This document shows positions 1 through 6,680 of a stretch of 20,462 nt of DNA, one piece after another. The notes beneath the pieces are model-generated. The model was not told the DNA's origin. It saw nothing but the letters and a program-made list of their open reading frames with translations, and searched no databases. The stretch is from positions 1 to 20,462 of the forward strand of contig CABVAS010000009.1 in assembly GCA_902496375.1 (NCBI GenBank), given 5' to 3'. Source of the DNA: an uncultured Collinsella sp. (GTDB taxonomy: Bacteria > Actinomycetota > Coriobacteriia > Coriobacteriales > Coriobacteriaceae). A program made the translations under genes and the position numbers. Numbering within the stretch: the stretch's first letter is position 1; the number at the start of each line of letters is the position of its first letter.

Positions 1-468
1 GGTAACGTGAGCGCGGGCGCCGAGGCCAACATGGCGAGCGACCCCGAGGCAGCCGACGCGGTGCTGCGCTCGGGCCGTAAGCTCACCATGGTGGGTCTGG
101 ACGTGACGCATCGCGTGGTGCTCACACGCCGCGACATTGCCGGCTGGACGGGCTCGGGCACCATGGCGGGCTGCGCATTTGCGAGCATGGTCGAGCACTA
201 CATTGGCTCGTACGAGATGAACGCACCCTACCTGGGTGGTTGTGCGCTGCACGATCCGCTGGCCGTTGCCGTGGCGGTCGACCCCACGCTCGTAGGTGCG
301 CTCGGCTGCAACCTGCGTGTTGATCTGCTGGGCGAGTACCGCGGTCGCACCATCTGCGATGAGCGCCGCCTGTCCGATCCGGACAAGAGCGCGCTTGTGG
401 CGCTGACCGTGGATGCTCCGCGCTTCCTGTCCGAGTTCAAGACACGTATGGCCCTCGTCCTGGGCTGA
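1..468 (+). CDS. Nucleoside hydrolase (IunH/RihC-like), C-terminal part; 5' end outside window
   Basis: The reading frame is open from base 1 and ends in TGA at 466-468, so the gene starts upstream and only about 155 C-terminal residues are seen; the GTG at 7 is not a true start. Family members hydrolyse the N-glycosidic bond of ribonucleosides to give free base and ribose in the cytoplasm, and are usually a little over 300 aa. Visible hallmarks are the early GNVS..AEAN stretch followed by DPEAA, the strand VGLDVTH, and LHDPLAVAVAVDP, whose His-Asp pair contributes to the catalytic and calcium-binding site in this family. The C-terminus looks complete. No terminator is evident between it and the beta-glucoside leader. 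Substrate preference (purine, pyrimidine or broad) cannot be told from this part. Confidence 0.88.
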   Translation, partial: GNVSAGAEANMASDPEAADAVLRSGRKLTMVGLDVTHRVVLTRRDIAGWTGSGTMAGCAFASMVEHYIGSYEMNAPYLGGCALHDPLAVAVAVDPTLVGALGCNLRVDLLGEYRGRTICDERRLSDPDKSALVALTVDAPRFLSEFKTRMALVLG

Positions 469-554
469 TCCGCAAGATTGAGACGGCCTCCCAATCGTTT
501 CAACGCTTCCAAAACCGTTCACGGACGATATGCTACCGTTGGTCGGCTGTGGAC

Positions 555-584
555 GGTGCTCCCCGCGAAGATATGGGCTATCAT
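555..584 (+). promoter_or_regulatory. Possible promoter of the beta-glucoside operon
   Basis: TATCAT at 579-584 matches the -10 consensus at five of six positions and would place the transcript start near 590, just before the first RAT element at 595, which is where a leader of this kind should begin. The -35 region is poor (GGTGCT or GTGCTC around 555-561). A short inverted repeat, ACCGT at 535-539 and ACGGT at 552-556, lies just upstream and could bind an activator. The call rests mainly on position. Confidence 0.4.
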
Positions 585-594
585 CCTTTACTGC

Positions 595-626
595 GCGGAT
601 TGTTACTTCTAGGGAGGCATGCCCGC
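595..626 (+). promoter_or_regulatory. RAT-like antiterminator site 1 (BglG/LicT family)
   Basis: The segment opens with GCGGATTGTTAC and closes with AGGCATGCCCGC. It shares the RAT landmarks GGATTGTTAC and AGGCA with the second site, and its ends (GCGG and CCGC) can pair as a lower stem. No T-tract follows, so it has no attached terminator. It differs from site 2 in the middle (TTCTAGGG instead of TGGTA), so it may bind more weakly or be a decayed duplicate. Confidence 0.65.
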
Positions 627-638
627 GCCTCGATACAA

Positions 639-665
639 CGGATTGTTACTGGTAAGGCATGACCG
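639..665 (+). promoter_or_regulatory. RAT antiterminator site 2 (BglG/LicT family)
   Basis: GGATTGTTACTG at 640-651 followed by GGCATGACC at 656-664 closely matches the ribonucleic antiterminator consensus known from bgl and lic/sac leaders. CGG at 639-641 can pair with CCG at 663-665 to close the stem. Its 3' part (654-663) is also the 5' arm of the terminator, so folding of the RAT by a bound CAT domain would exclude the terminator. The downstream gene encodes exactly such an antiterminator protein. Confidence 0.9.
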
Positions 666-703
666 CGATAGCTCGGCTATTTGCAGTCATGCCTTTTCTT
701 TTT
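654..703 (+). terminator. Conditional leader terminator controlled by the RAT
   Basis: AAGGCATGAC (654-663) pairs perfectly with GTCATGCCTT (686-695), enclosing an inner hairpin ATAGC (668-672) and GCTAT (676-680), and is followed by TTTTCTTTTT at 694-703. This is a strong intrinsic terminator 26 bases before the antiterminator gene. It overlaps RAT site 2, so transcription of the operon should require antitermination. Confidence 0.93.
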
Positions 704-728
704 GATAATTCCGAAAGGAGGTTCAATA

Positions 729-1568
729 ATGCTTGCGATTAAAAAGCTCAACAACAATGCCGTTCTTTGCCGCGACGGGCAGGGGCGCGACGTGATCGCC
801 ATGGGCAGGGGCGTCGGGTTTGGGGGAGAATTTCCCCGCGAGCTGCCGCTCTCTAAGATTGAGCATACGTTTTATGACATCGACCCCAAAGGGCAGGACG
901 TCATGCGCGACCTTCCTTCTGAGATCGTGATGTTCACGGCCAAGGTGATGGACATCGTCGCCAACGAGCTGCCCTATGATCTGTCGACCAAGGCGACATT
1001 GTTCATGGCCGATCACCTGTCATTTGCGGTGGAGCGCGCGCAAAAGGGTTTTCGTATTGCGATGCCTCTCGCCTATGAAGTGCGCGAGACATATCCTAAG
1101 GAATACAAAGCGGCGCAGTTTATCGTTATGAGGCTCGAAAAGGAGCTTGGTGAACGACTTCCCAAAGAAGAGATTGCCAGCATTGCCATGAATCTCGTCA
1201 ATGCGCGGGTTGTTCAGGCCATCGAGACCGCGAGCAAACCCACCAAGCAGTTTGACGATATGCTAGAAGATGTCACTGAGATCGTCGAGAGTGATTTTCG
1301 CATCATCGTTGACCGCGATTCCTACGATTTCACTCGCTATGCCACGCATCTGCGGTACCTGTTCAAGCGCATTCAAGCCGGCGAGTCGCTGAACAGCGCC
1401 AACATGCAGATGTACAAGAACTTTCGTGAGGAGTTTCCGCAGTTGGCAGAGTGCGTGAAGCATATCGGTTCCTATTGTCGTGAAACGTGGGACGCCACGC
1501 TCTTCGAGGAGGAGGAACTCTATCTGATGATCCATCTCAACCGGATCATCTCCAAAAAAGGATTGTAA
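729..1568 (+). CDS. PRD-containing transcriptional antiterminator (BglG/LicT family)
   Basis: This 279-aa protein matches the usual length of LicT/BglG. The start is ATG 729, with AGGAGG at 716-721; an upstream in-frame ATG at 681 lies inside the terminator and is rejected. Residues 1-55 form the CAT RNA-binding domain (NNNAVL, then MGRGVGFGG). PRD1 follows (about 65-170) with ADHLSFAVER containing His96, and PRD2 (about 170-279) has His207 in YATHLRYLF and His269 in MIHLNRI. These line up with LicT His100, His207 and His269. The fourth regulatory histidine (LicT His159) is replaced by Asn155 in IAMNLVNAR. In the family, phosphorylation of PRD histidines by EII and HPr decides whether the dimer binds RAT RNA. 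The gene lies directly behind its own RAT-terminator and 70 bases before the EIIBC gene, so it probably controls its own operon. Confidence 0.94.
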   Translation: MLAIKKLNNNAVLCRDGQGRDVIAMGRGVGFGGEFPRELPLSKIEHTFYDIDPKGQDVMRDLPSEIVMFTAKVMDIVANELPYDLSTKATLFMADHLSFAVERAQKGFRIAMPLAYEVRETYPKEYKAAQFIVMRLEKELGERLPKEEIASIAMNLVNARVVQAIETASKPTKQFDDMLEDVTEIVESDFRIIVDRDSYDFTRYATHLRYLFKRIQAGESLNSANMQMYKNFREEFPQLAECVKHIGSYCRETWDATLFEEEELYLMIHLNRIISKKGL

Positions 1569-1638
1569 CCCGTAGCCATTCGGGGCATGACCTTTGCCGA
1601 TTCGAACAGTAAGCCAAGATTGTGCAAAGGAGCCAATG

Positions 1639-3087
1639 ATGGCAAATTACAAAAAGGTGGCAGAGCAGATTCTCTCCACTGTGGGCGGGGCGGAAAACGT
1701 GGCTTCGGTTACGCATTGCATGACGCGCCTGCGCTTCAGCCTCAAGGATGAAAGCCTCTCGAATGATGAGAAGCTTGAGGACATCTCGTCTATCATCAGC
1801 GTCGTGCACGCCGGAGGGCAGGTGCAGCTGGTGATCGGGCCCACGGTCGACAAGGTCTACGACGAGGTTTGTAAGCAGGGCGGATTCGAGGTCACGGTAT
1901 CGATTGACGAGGAACTCGATGGCCCTCAGCTTAGCTGGAAGGAGCGCTTGGCACCCAAGCACCTCTTCAATCAGCTGCTCGATGCCGTGAGCGGCGCTAT
2001 CACCCCGATCCTTCCGATCTTTTGTGTCGCCGGTATCTTCAAGATGCTCGTCATTCTGTTTGGGCCCGAAGGCGCCGGTTTTATGTCCGAAACGAGCGAC
2101 CTGTATCGGATCCTTTCCCTGGTGGGCGATGCGGCGTACTATTACTTCCCGGTATTTGCTGCCTACAGTTCGGCTAAGAAGTTCAAAACGAGCCCTGTGC
2201 TGGCGCTGCTCATCGCCGTTGTGATGATTTACCCCGACATGCTCGCTATTGTTGAGGACGGAAAGCCTTTCAGCGTCTTCGGCATCCCCATGCAGCTCGT
2301 CAACTACACCCAGGCTGTTCTTCCGGTCATCTTGATCACCTGGGCCCAGTCCTATGTTGAGCGCTTCTTTAAGAAGATCTCGCCTGATATGTTGCGCGTT
2401 CTGATCGTACCCGTGGGTACGGTGCTCGTGATGTTGCCGGTCGCGCTGTGCCTCTGCGGCCCTGCCGTCCAATTTGTCATGGGTCTTGTGGCCGATTTCA
2501 TCATTTGGCTCGCCTCTGTTGCCGGTCCCGCTGCGACTGCGGTTATCGGCGCATTCTGGAATCTGATCATCGCCACCGGCATGCACGTGCCGATCTATAC
2601 CGCCATATTGCCCGCCGCGCTCCAGAACGGTTACGACGCCATCTTATACCCCGGCGCCGCGGTTGTAGCCTACACCACGCTTGCCATCGCGCTCGCCTAT
2701 GGCCTGCGCGCTAAGGACAAGGAGAGTCGAGCCACGGGCTGGAACTTGTTCATCACCTATGCCTTCGGTCGCGTGAGTGAGCCCATCATCTACGGCATCC
2801 TGTTTCGCGACAAGAAAGCTCTTGCCTGGAACATGATTGGTGGTGCTGTCGGTGGTCTGCTGGTAAGCCTTCTTCATGCCAACGTCTATATCTTCACTGG
2901 CGTTGGTTTCCCATGGATGAACGTGCTCATGTTTGCTCAGGATATCATCCCCGGCACCATCGGGTGTCTTGCTGGCGGTGCCGTGACGTTTGCGTTGGCG
3001 ATGGTTTTTGGATTTGAAGGACAGGAGAAGATGCCGTTGAAGTCCAAGAGCGGCGATTCTGAGGCTGTTGAATCCGTCGAGGCATAA
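1639..3087 (+). CDS. PTS beta-glucoside-type EIIBC component (no IIA domain)
   Basis: This 482-aa membrane permease imports and phosphorylates a beta-glucoside. The second of two adjacent ATGs (1636, 1639) is chosen because AAAGGAG at 1626-1632 is better spaced from it. The IIB domain (about 1-90) carries the phosphocysteine in VTHCMTRLRF (Cys27). The IIC domain (about 95-465) has many hydrophobic segments and the conserved family patterns GMHVPIYTAILPAALQNGYD and GRVSEPIIYG. It ends in a short charged tail (GQEKMPLKSKSG...) with no IIA domain, whereas E. coli BglF and many relatives have one. A IIA must come from another locus. Its place between a LicT-like regulator and a 6-phospho-beta-glucosidase supports beta-glucoside specificity; the exact sugar (salicin, cellobiose, gentiobiose, plant glycoside) is unknown. 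Confidence 0.93.
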   Translation: MANYKKVAEQILSTVGGAENVASVTHCMTRLRFSLKDESLSNDEKLEDISSIISVVHAGGQVQLVIGPTVDKVYDEVCKQGGFEVTVSIDEELDGPQLSWKERLAPKHLFNQLLDAVSGAITPILPIFCVAGIFKMLVILFGPEGAGFMSETSDLYRILSLVGDAAYYYFPVFAAYSSAKKFKTSPVLALLIAVVMIYPDMLAIVEDGKPFSVFGIPMQLVNYTQAVLPVILITWAQSYVERFFKKISPDMLRVLIVPVGTVLVMLPVALCLCGPAVQFVMGLVADFIIWLASVAGPAATAVIGAFWNLIIATGMHVPIYTAILPAALQNGYDAILYPGAAVVAYTTLAIALAYGLRAKDKESRATGWNLFITYAFGRVSEPIIYGILFRDKKALAWNMIGGAVGGLLVSLLHANVYIFTGVGFPWMNVLMFAQDIIPGTIGCLAGGAVTFALAMVFGFEGQEKMPLKSKSGDSEAVESVEA

Positions 3088-3115
3088 GAGGCTACTGCAC
3101 AAATATGCTCCCCAG

Positions 3116-3168
3116 CCGTTGCGCGGTCCGACCCCTTGGCCGCGCAACGGTACTGTGCTGTTGCGCGG
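3116..3168 (+). repeat. Intercistronic alternating inverted repeat
   Basis: CCGTTGCGCGG (3116-3126) is the exact complement of CCGCGCAACGG (3140-3150), with a 13-base loop. GTTGCGCGG recurs at 3160-3168 and can pair with the same central arm instead. There is no T-tract, so this is not a standard terminator. It lies between the permease and glucosidase genes, where it could affect mRNA processing, stability or partial attenuation. Confidence 0.75.
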
Positions 3169-3233
3169 CACTTGCCGAGTCCGTTGCGTTCGACAGCGTG
3201 GGCCGGGAATTTGATAGAAAGGACGACACCATA

Positions 3234-4652
3234 ATGTTTAGAGAAGATTTTTTATGGGGCGGGGCTCTGGCTGCAAACCAGTGCGAGGGAGGATGGAACG
3301 AAGGCGGTCGCGGTTTAGCCAATTCCGACATGCTGCCGTTTGGCGATCAACGCATGGACGTCATGCGGGGAGACCTTGATCCGCGTGCGTTGGCACCCGA
3401 CAGCTTCTATCCCGCTCGCAAAGGCATCGATTTTTACCATAGGTACAAGCAGGATATTGAACTGTTTGCCCAGATGGGTTTTAAATGCCTGCGCTTATCG
3501 ATCGCCTGGAGTCGCATTTTTCCCAAAGGAGACGAAGCCGAGCCCAATGAAGAAGGCCTTGCCTTTTACGAGGATGTTTTTAGGACGTGCCGCGCGCATG
3601 GCATTGAGCCTTTGGTGACGCTCAACCACTATGATGTCCCCATGCATCTCGTCGATGCGTATGGCGGATGGCGCGATCGCAGGTTGGTCGACCTGTTCGA
3701 TCGATATTCGCGTACCGTGTTCGAGCGCTATCGGGGATTGGTCAATTATTGGCTGACCTTTAACGAGATCAACATCATGACGCAGGCGTGCTTTATGGCG
3801 GCGGGGATCATCTTCGAGCAAGGGGAGAATCGCTATGCAACGGTTCACACGGCCGTGCACCATGTATTGGTTGCGAGTGCCCGTGCGGTCGGGGCGTGTC
3901 ATGAACTGTGCCCCGGGGCGAAGATCGGTTGCATGCTCAACGCAGGTGTCTTCTATCCGGCTACATGTGATCCGGACGATGTGCTGGCTGCGCAGGCCGA
4001 GAATCGCAGCCATTACATGTTTACCGACGTCCAGGTGCGCGGTGCGTACCCGAGCTATGTTCTCAAGGAATACGCCCGCCATGGTTTTGAGGTGCCCTAT
4101 CGGGATGATGACCGCGAAGTACTGGCTGCAAACCTGGTCGATTTCGTCTCGTTTTCGTATTACTCGACGCGCGTCGCAAAAGCGCATGCGGAAGGTCAGT
4201 TCGATTCGAACCTTCTTCGCTCGGCGCCTAATCCGTATCTAAAACAGGAGCCTTGGGGGAGGTTTATCGACCCCAAAGGGCTGCGCGTCACCATGAATGA
4301 AATCTGGGATCGCTATCAAAAGCCGCTGTTCATCGTCGAAAACGGTTTGGGTGCTCCTGATGTGCCAGAAGATTCGGGTGAAATAGAAGACGACTATCGA
4401 GTTGAATACCTGCGGGCCCACATCGAGGCGATGAGGGAGACCGTCGAGCTCGACGGGGTGGAACTCATGGGATATACCTGTTGGGGCCCGATCGATTTGG
4501 TTTCGGTCGCCACAGGACAGATGCGTAAGCGCTACGGGTTTATCTATGTCGATCGAGACGATAGCGGTGCGGGCTCGTTTGAGAGACGTAAAAAGAAAAG
4601 CTTCGAATGGTACCGACGCGTAATAGCAAGCAATGGCGAAGACCTTGCGTAA
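3234..4652 (+). CDS. 6-phospho-beta-glucosidase, glycoside hydrolase family 1 (operon copy)
   Basis: This 472-aa cytoplasmic GH1 enzyme hydrolyses phosphorylated beta-glucosides to glucose-6-phosphate and an aglycone or glucose. ATG 3234 is chosen because MFREDFLWGGALAANQCEG is the standard GH1 N-terminus, and GAAAGGA lies upstream. The acid/base Glu178 is in LTFNEIN, the nucleophile Glu369 in IVENGLG, and the 6-phosphate pocket is the C-terminal pattern DLVS(x)7KRYGFIYVD (Ser424, Lys432, Tyr434), which separates 6-phospho enzymes from plain beta-glucosidases. It is the third gene of the PTS operon. Codon use is less GC-biased than in the second copy: it opens with AGA, GAA, GAT, TTT and TTA where the other copy uses CGT, AAT, GAC, TTC and CTG. 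This suggests separate acquisition or lower expression. Confidence 0.95.
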   Translation: MFREDFLWGGALAANQCEGGWNEGGRGLANSDMLPFGDQRMDVMRGDLDPRALAPDSFYPARKGIDFYHRYKQDIELFAQMGFKCLRLSIAWSRIFPKGDEAEPNEEGLAFYEDVFRTCRAHGIEPLVTLNHYDVPMHLVDAYGGWRDRRLVDLFDRYSRTVFERYRGLVNYWLTFNEINIMTQACFMAAGIIFEQGENRYATVHTAVHHVLVASARAVGACHELCPGAKIGCMLNAGVFYPATCDPDDVLAAQAENRSHYMFTDVQVRGAYPSYVLKEYARHGFEVPYRDDDREVLAANLVDFVSFSYYSTRVAKAHAEGQFDSNLLRSAPNPYLKQEPWGRFIDPKGLRVTMNEIWDRYQKPLFIVENGLGAPDVPEDSGEIEDDYRVEYLRAHIEAMRETVELDGVELMGYTCWGPIDLVSVATGQMRKRYGFIYVDRDDSGAGSFERRKKKSFEWYRRVIASNGEDLA

Positions 4653-4705
4653 TAACGTTAAGATGGACAAATGCGCCCGTTGGGGGAATAGTCGCGCCAC
4701 TTTGC

Positions 4706-4739
4706 TTGACAACAGGCTAAACTAGCTAATAAACGTTTA
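4706..4739 (+). promoter_or_regulatory. Promoter of the lacI-type gene with LacI-family operator
   Basis: A perfect -35 TTGACA lies at 4706-4711. Candidate -10 sequences are TAATAA (4727-4732, 15-base spacer) or ATAAAC (4729-4734, 17-base spacer). TAAACGTTTA (4730-4739) is a perfect palindrome with a central CG, the usual shape of a LacI/GalR operator, and overlaps the -10 or start region. A weaker palindrome TAACGTTA is at 4653-4660. The position indicates autorepression. It resembles a catabolite-responsive cre site only partly. Confidence 0.7.
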
Positions 4740-4834
4740 CTCTTCTGTTTAGATTGAATTTGCGGTCGTTTAGTTGCCGAGCCACGGGGCGGTCAAGCCA
4801 CGATGCTCGGCCGCGACCGATGCTAGGGGGAACG

Positions 4835-5845
4835 ATGGCTAAAGCAAGCGTCCGCGAGATCAGCCGCATTACCGGCTTTTCGCCCGCAACCGTGTCCAAC
4901 GCGCTCAACCGCAAGCGCAGCGTGAGCGAGGAGACCGCCAAGGTCATCCTGGAGTGTGCGCAGTCGCTCGGCTACCAGCAGTCGACGCAGCTCGAGAGCA
5001 TCCAGTTTGTGCTTGCGCGCAAGACGGCCGCCATCCTGGACGAGAGCACCTTCCATCCCGCGGTCATCGAGGGCGTGGAGCGCCAGGCGCGTCGCCACGG
5101 CATGAGCACGAGCTTTGTCACGCTCGACTTTAGCGATCTTGACGCTGTGCGCCCGCAGGTCGAGGGCCTGATCGCCGATCCGTCCGCCGCTATCGTGCTG
5201 ATGGGTACCGAGCTGGGCGAGGAGGACTACGCCCTGTTCGCCAACGCCGCCGCCCACCTGATCGTGCTCGACGGCTGGAGCGATCGTCAATACTTTGATG
5301 CCGTGGTCATTGCCAACACCGATTCGGTACTGCGCGCCGTGGACTACCTTATCGAGAAAGGCCACAAGCAAATCGGCTATCTTGCGGGCGACCTTCGCAT
5401 CCGCAACTTTAAGGACCGCGAGCGCGGCTATCGCCAAGCGCTTGAGGATGCGGGCCTCGAGGCCAATCCGGCATGGCGTGTCACGCTGGGCACCACGCTC
5501 GAGGGCGCTTATCGCGATATGGGCGCGTGGCTCGACAGCGTCTCGCACGACGACCTGCCGACGGCTTTCTTTGCCGAAAACGACGTGCTCGCCGTGGGTG
5601 CCATGCGCGCGCTCAACGAGCACGGTATTCGCGTGCCCGAGGATGTCTCGATCATCGGCTTTGACGACCTGTCGTTGGGCGCCTTTTCCAACCCGCCGCT
5701 CACCACGGTGCACGTTCCCAAGCACGAGGTGGGCGAGATCGCGGTGCGCCGCCTGGTGGGCAACATCCGCAATCCCAAGAGCTATACCTGCAAGACGGCC
5801 GTATCGACCTATTTTGTCGAGCGCCAAAGCGTGCGCGAGATCTAG
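4835..5845 (+). CDS. LacI/GalR-family transcriptional regulator
   Basis: This 336-aa protein is of typical family length. ATG 4835 is preceded by AGGGGG at 4825-4830, and starting here puts the helix-turn-helix at the very N-terminus as expected; the longer frame from 4754 adds 27 residues unlike the family. Residues 2-35 are the DNA-binding head (VREISRITGFSPATVSNAL) with a hinge after it. From about 60 on lies a periplasmic-binding-protein-like sugar-sensing domain, with the characteristic FFAENDVLAVGAMRAL and the C-terminal VSIIGFDDL, TTVHVPKHEVG and RRLVG stretches. The effector is unknown. It sits downstream of the beta-glucoside operon in the same direction with its own promoter and operator, so it may control itself and some carbohydrate genes. 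Whether it acts on the neighbouring operon is not shown, since no second TAAACGTTTA was found in the window. Confidence 0.93.
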   Translation: MAKASVREISRITGFSPATVSNALNRKRSVSEETAKVILECAQSLGYQQSTQLESIQFVLARKTAAILDESTFHPAVIEGVERQARRHGMSTSFVTLDFSDLDAVRPQVEGLIADPSAAIVLMGTELGEEDYALFANAAAHLIVLDGWSDRQYFDAVVIANTDSVLRAVDYLIEKGHKQIGYLAGDLRIRNFKDRERGYRQALEDAGLEANPAWRVTLGTTLEGAYRDMGAWLDSVSHDDLPTAFFAENDVLAVGAMRALNEHGIRVPEDVSIIGFDDLSLGAFSNPPLTTVHVPKHEVGEIAVRRLVGNIRNPKSYTCKTAVSTYFVERQSVREI

Positions 5846-5933
5846 TCGGAACGGCGCCAGACCCCAGAGCGGAAAAGTCCTTCTAGATTACCTAGAATGA
5901 TTTTTCTGGGACGGGGATTTAAAACTCATTGAT

Positions 5934-5971
5934 CCCCGTCCCGGGTAGCTCATTTGGGACGGGGCTTTTTT
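5934..5971 (+). terminator. Intrinsic terminator after the lacI-type gene
   Basis: CCCCGTCCC (5934-5942) pairs with GGGACGGGG (5956-5964) across a 13-base loop and is followed by C and six T residues (5966-5971). Its left arm can instead pair with the upstream copy at 5908-5918, so the terminator may be conditional. Confidence 0.8.
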
Positions 5972-5983
5972 GACTGGTATGAT
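5954..5983 (+). promoter_or_regulatory. Possible luxS promoter with extended -10
   Basis: TATGAT at 5978-5983 is a good -10 and is preceded by TG one base away (TGGTATGAT), an extended -10 pattern. TTGGGA (5954-5959) could be the -35 with an 18-base spacer. This puts the promoter between arms C and D of the repeat, so the mRNA would carry only arm D. The SD site of luxS, GAGAGG, is at 6035-6040. Confidence 0.45.
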
Positions 5984-6047
5984 TGGTGCGACCATTCGAA
6001 CCAGCTAAAAGAGCCCCGTCCCAATTTAACTACCGAGAGGATCTGCC

Positions 6048-6536
6048 ATGGAGCGTATCGCGAGTTTTTCCGTTGACCATCTGCTGCTCGAGCCCGGCGT
6101 GTATGTGAGCCGCATCGACCGCGATCCGGCGACCGGCGCCGCCGTCACCACCTTTGACCTGCGCCTGACCACGCCCAATAAGGAGCCGGTCATGAACACG
6201 GCCGAGTGCCACACCATCGAGCACCTGGGTGCCACGTTCCTTCGCAATCATGCCGAGTGGTCGAGCCGCATTGTCTACTTTGGCCCCATGGGCTGCCGCA
6301 CGGGCTTTTACCTGGTTGTCTTTGGCGAGCTGACGAGCGAGAAGATCTTGCCGCTCGTCCGCGAGCTGTTTGAGTTTGTCGCCGGCTTTGAGGGCGATGT
6401 CCCCGGTGCCGCTCCCGAGGAGTGCGGTAACTACCTGGACCAGAACCTCCCCATGGCCAACTGGCTCGCACACCGTTACCTCGACCGCGACCTGGCCGAT
6501 ATCGACGAGAAGCACCTGCACTATCAGCAGGCGTAA
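6048..6536 (+). CDS. luxS: S-ribosylhomocysteine lyase LuxS
   Basis: This 162-aa protein is full length for LuxS. It cleaves S-ribosylhomocysteine to homocysteine and DPD, the precursor of autoinducer-2, as part of the activated methyl cycle. The metal site is visible as His55 and His59 in CHTIEHLG and Cys126 in EECGNYLDQN. The catalytic Cys83 is in GPMGCRTGF and the general base Glu58 lies between the two metal histidines. ATG 6048 follows GAGAGG by seven bases. The gene is flanked by terminators on both sides and so is monocistronic. No S-adenosylhomocysteine nucleosidase or methionine-cycle gene lies nearby. The upstream alternating hairpins may affect its expression. Confidence 0.98.
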   Translation: MERIASFSVDHLLLEPGVYVSRIDRDPATGAAVTTFDLRLTTPNKEPVMNTAECHTIEHLGATFLRNHAEWSSRIVYFGPMGCRTGFYLVVFGELTSEKILPLVRELFEFVAGFEGDVPGAAPEECGNYLDQNLPMANWLAHRYLDRDLADIDEKHLHYQQA

Positions 6537-6565
6537 GAGCTTTATCGCCCAAAACGCGCGCATTG

Positions 6566-6596
6566 GGCGCCTTCGCTTATGCGGGGGCGCCTTTTT
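6566..6596 (+). terminator. Intrinsic terminator of luxS
   Basis: GGCGCCTTCGC (6566-6576) pairs with GCGGGGGCGCC (6581-6591) over 11 pairs including two G-U, with a TTAT loop, followed by TTTTT at 6592-6596. It lies 30 bases after the luxS stop. Confidence 0.92.
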
Positions 6597-6617
6597 GTTG
6601 ATTGGTCGGGACGAGCG

Positions 6618-6671
6618 TTCAAAATCGCTCATGTTTGTTCTAGAATGTTCGTATCGTCACATTTACGAACA
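6618..6671 (+). promoter_or_regulatory. Promoter of the DUF4867 gene with an operator-like inverted repeat
   Basis: TTCAAA (6618-6623) and TAGAAT (6641-6646) are separated by exactly 17 bases. Immediately downstream, TGTTCGTA (6646-6653) and TACGAACA (6664-6671) form an 8-base inverted repeat with a 10-base spacer, overlapping the expected transcript start and running up to the SD AGGAG (6671-6675). A repressor bound here would block transcription; as RNA it could instead mask the ribosome site. Confidence 0.6.
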
Positions 6672-6680
6672 GGAGTGAAC

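Larger units (their letters stand above)
5908..6024. repeat. Four-arm alternating GGGACGGGG / CCCCGTCCC repeat
   Basis: Four complementary arms alternate: A, GGGACGGGGAT (5908-5918); B, ATCCCCGTCCC (5932-5942); C, TTGGGACGGGGCT (5954-5966); D, AGCCCCGTCCCAA (6012-6024). A pairs with B over 11 bases, B with C over 9, and C with D over 13. Between C and D are further nested pairs, CTGGT (5974-5978) with ACCAG (6000-6004), and TGGT (5984-5987) with ACCA (5991-5994). Only one of the B-C and A-B/C-D foldings can form at a time. Confidence 0.85.

Noticed and set aside
1546..2586. Minus-strand open frame inside the EIIBC gene
   Set aside because: It is antisense to a clear PTS permease, and its translation is His/Asp/Arg-rich shadow sequence.
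4728..4741. Catabolite-responsive cre site (CcpA)
   Set aside because: The palindrome fits the cre core but misses the outer T, G and A positions; a generic LacI-family operator for the adjacent regulator is the simpler call.
6641..6671. LexA/SOS box near the DUF4867 gene
   Set aside because: The GAAC-N4-GTTC order of a Gram-positive LexA box is not present; the half-sites are in the opposite orientation and wider apart.
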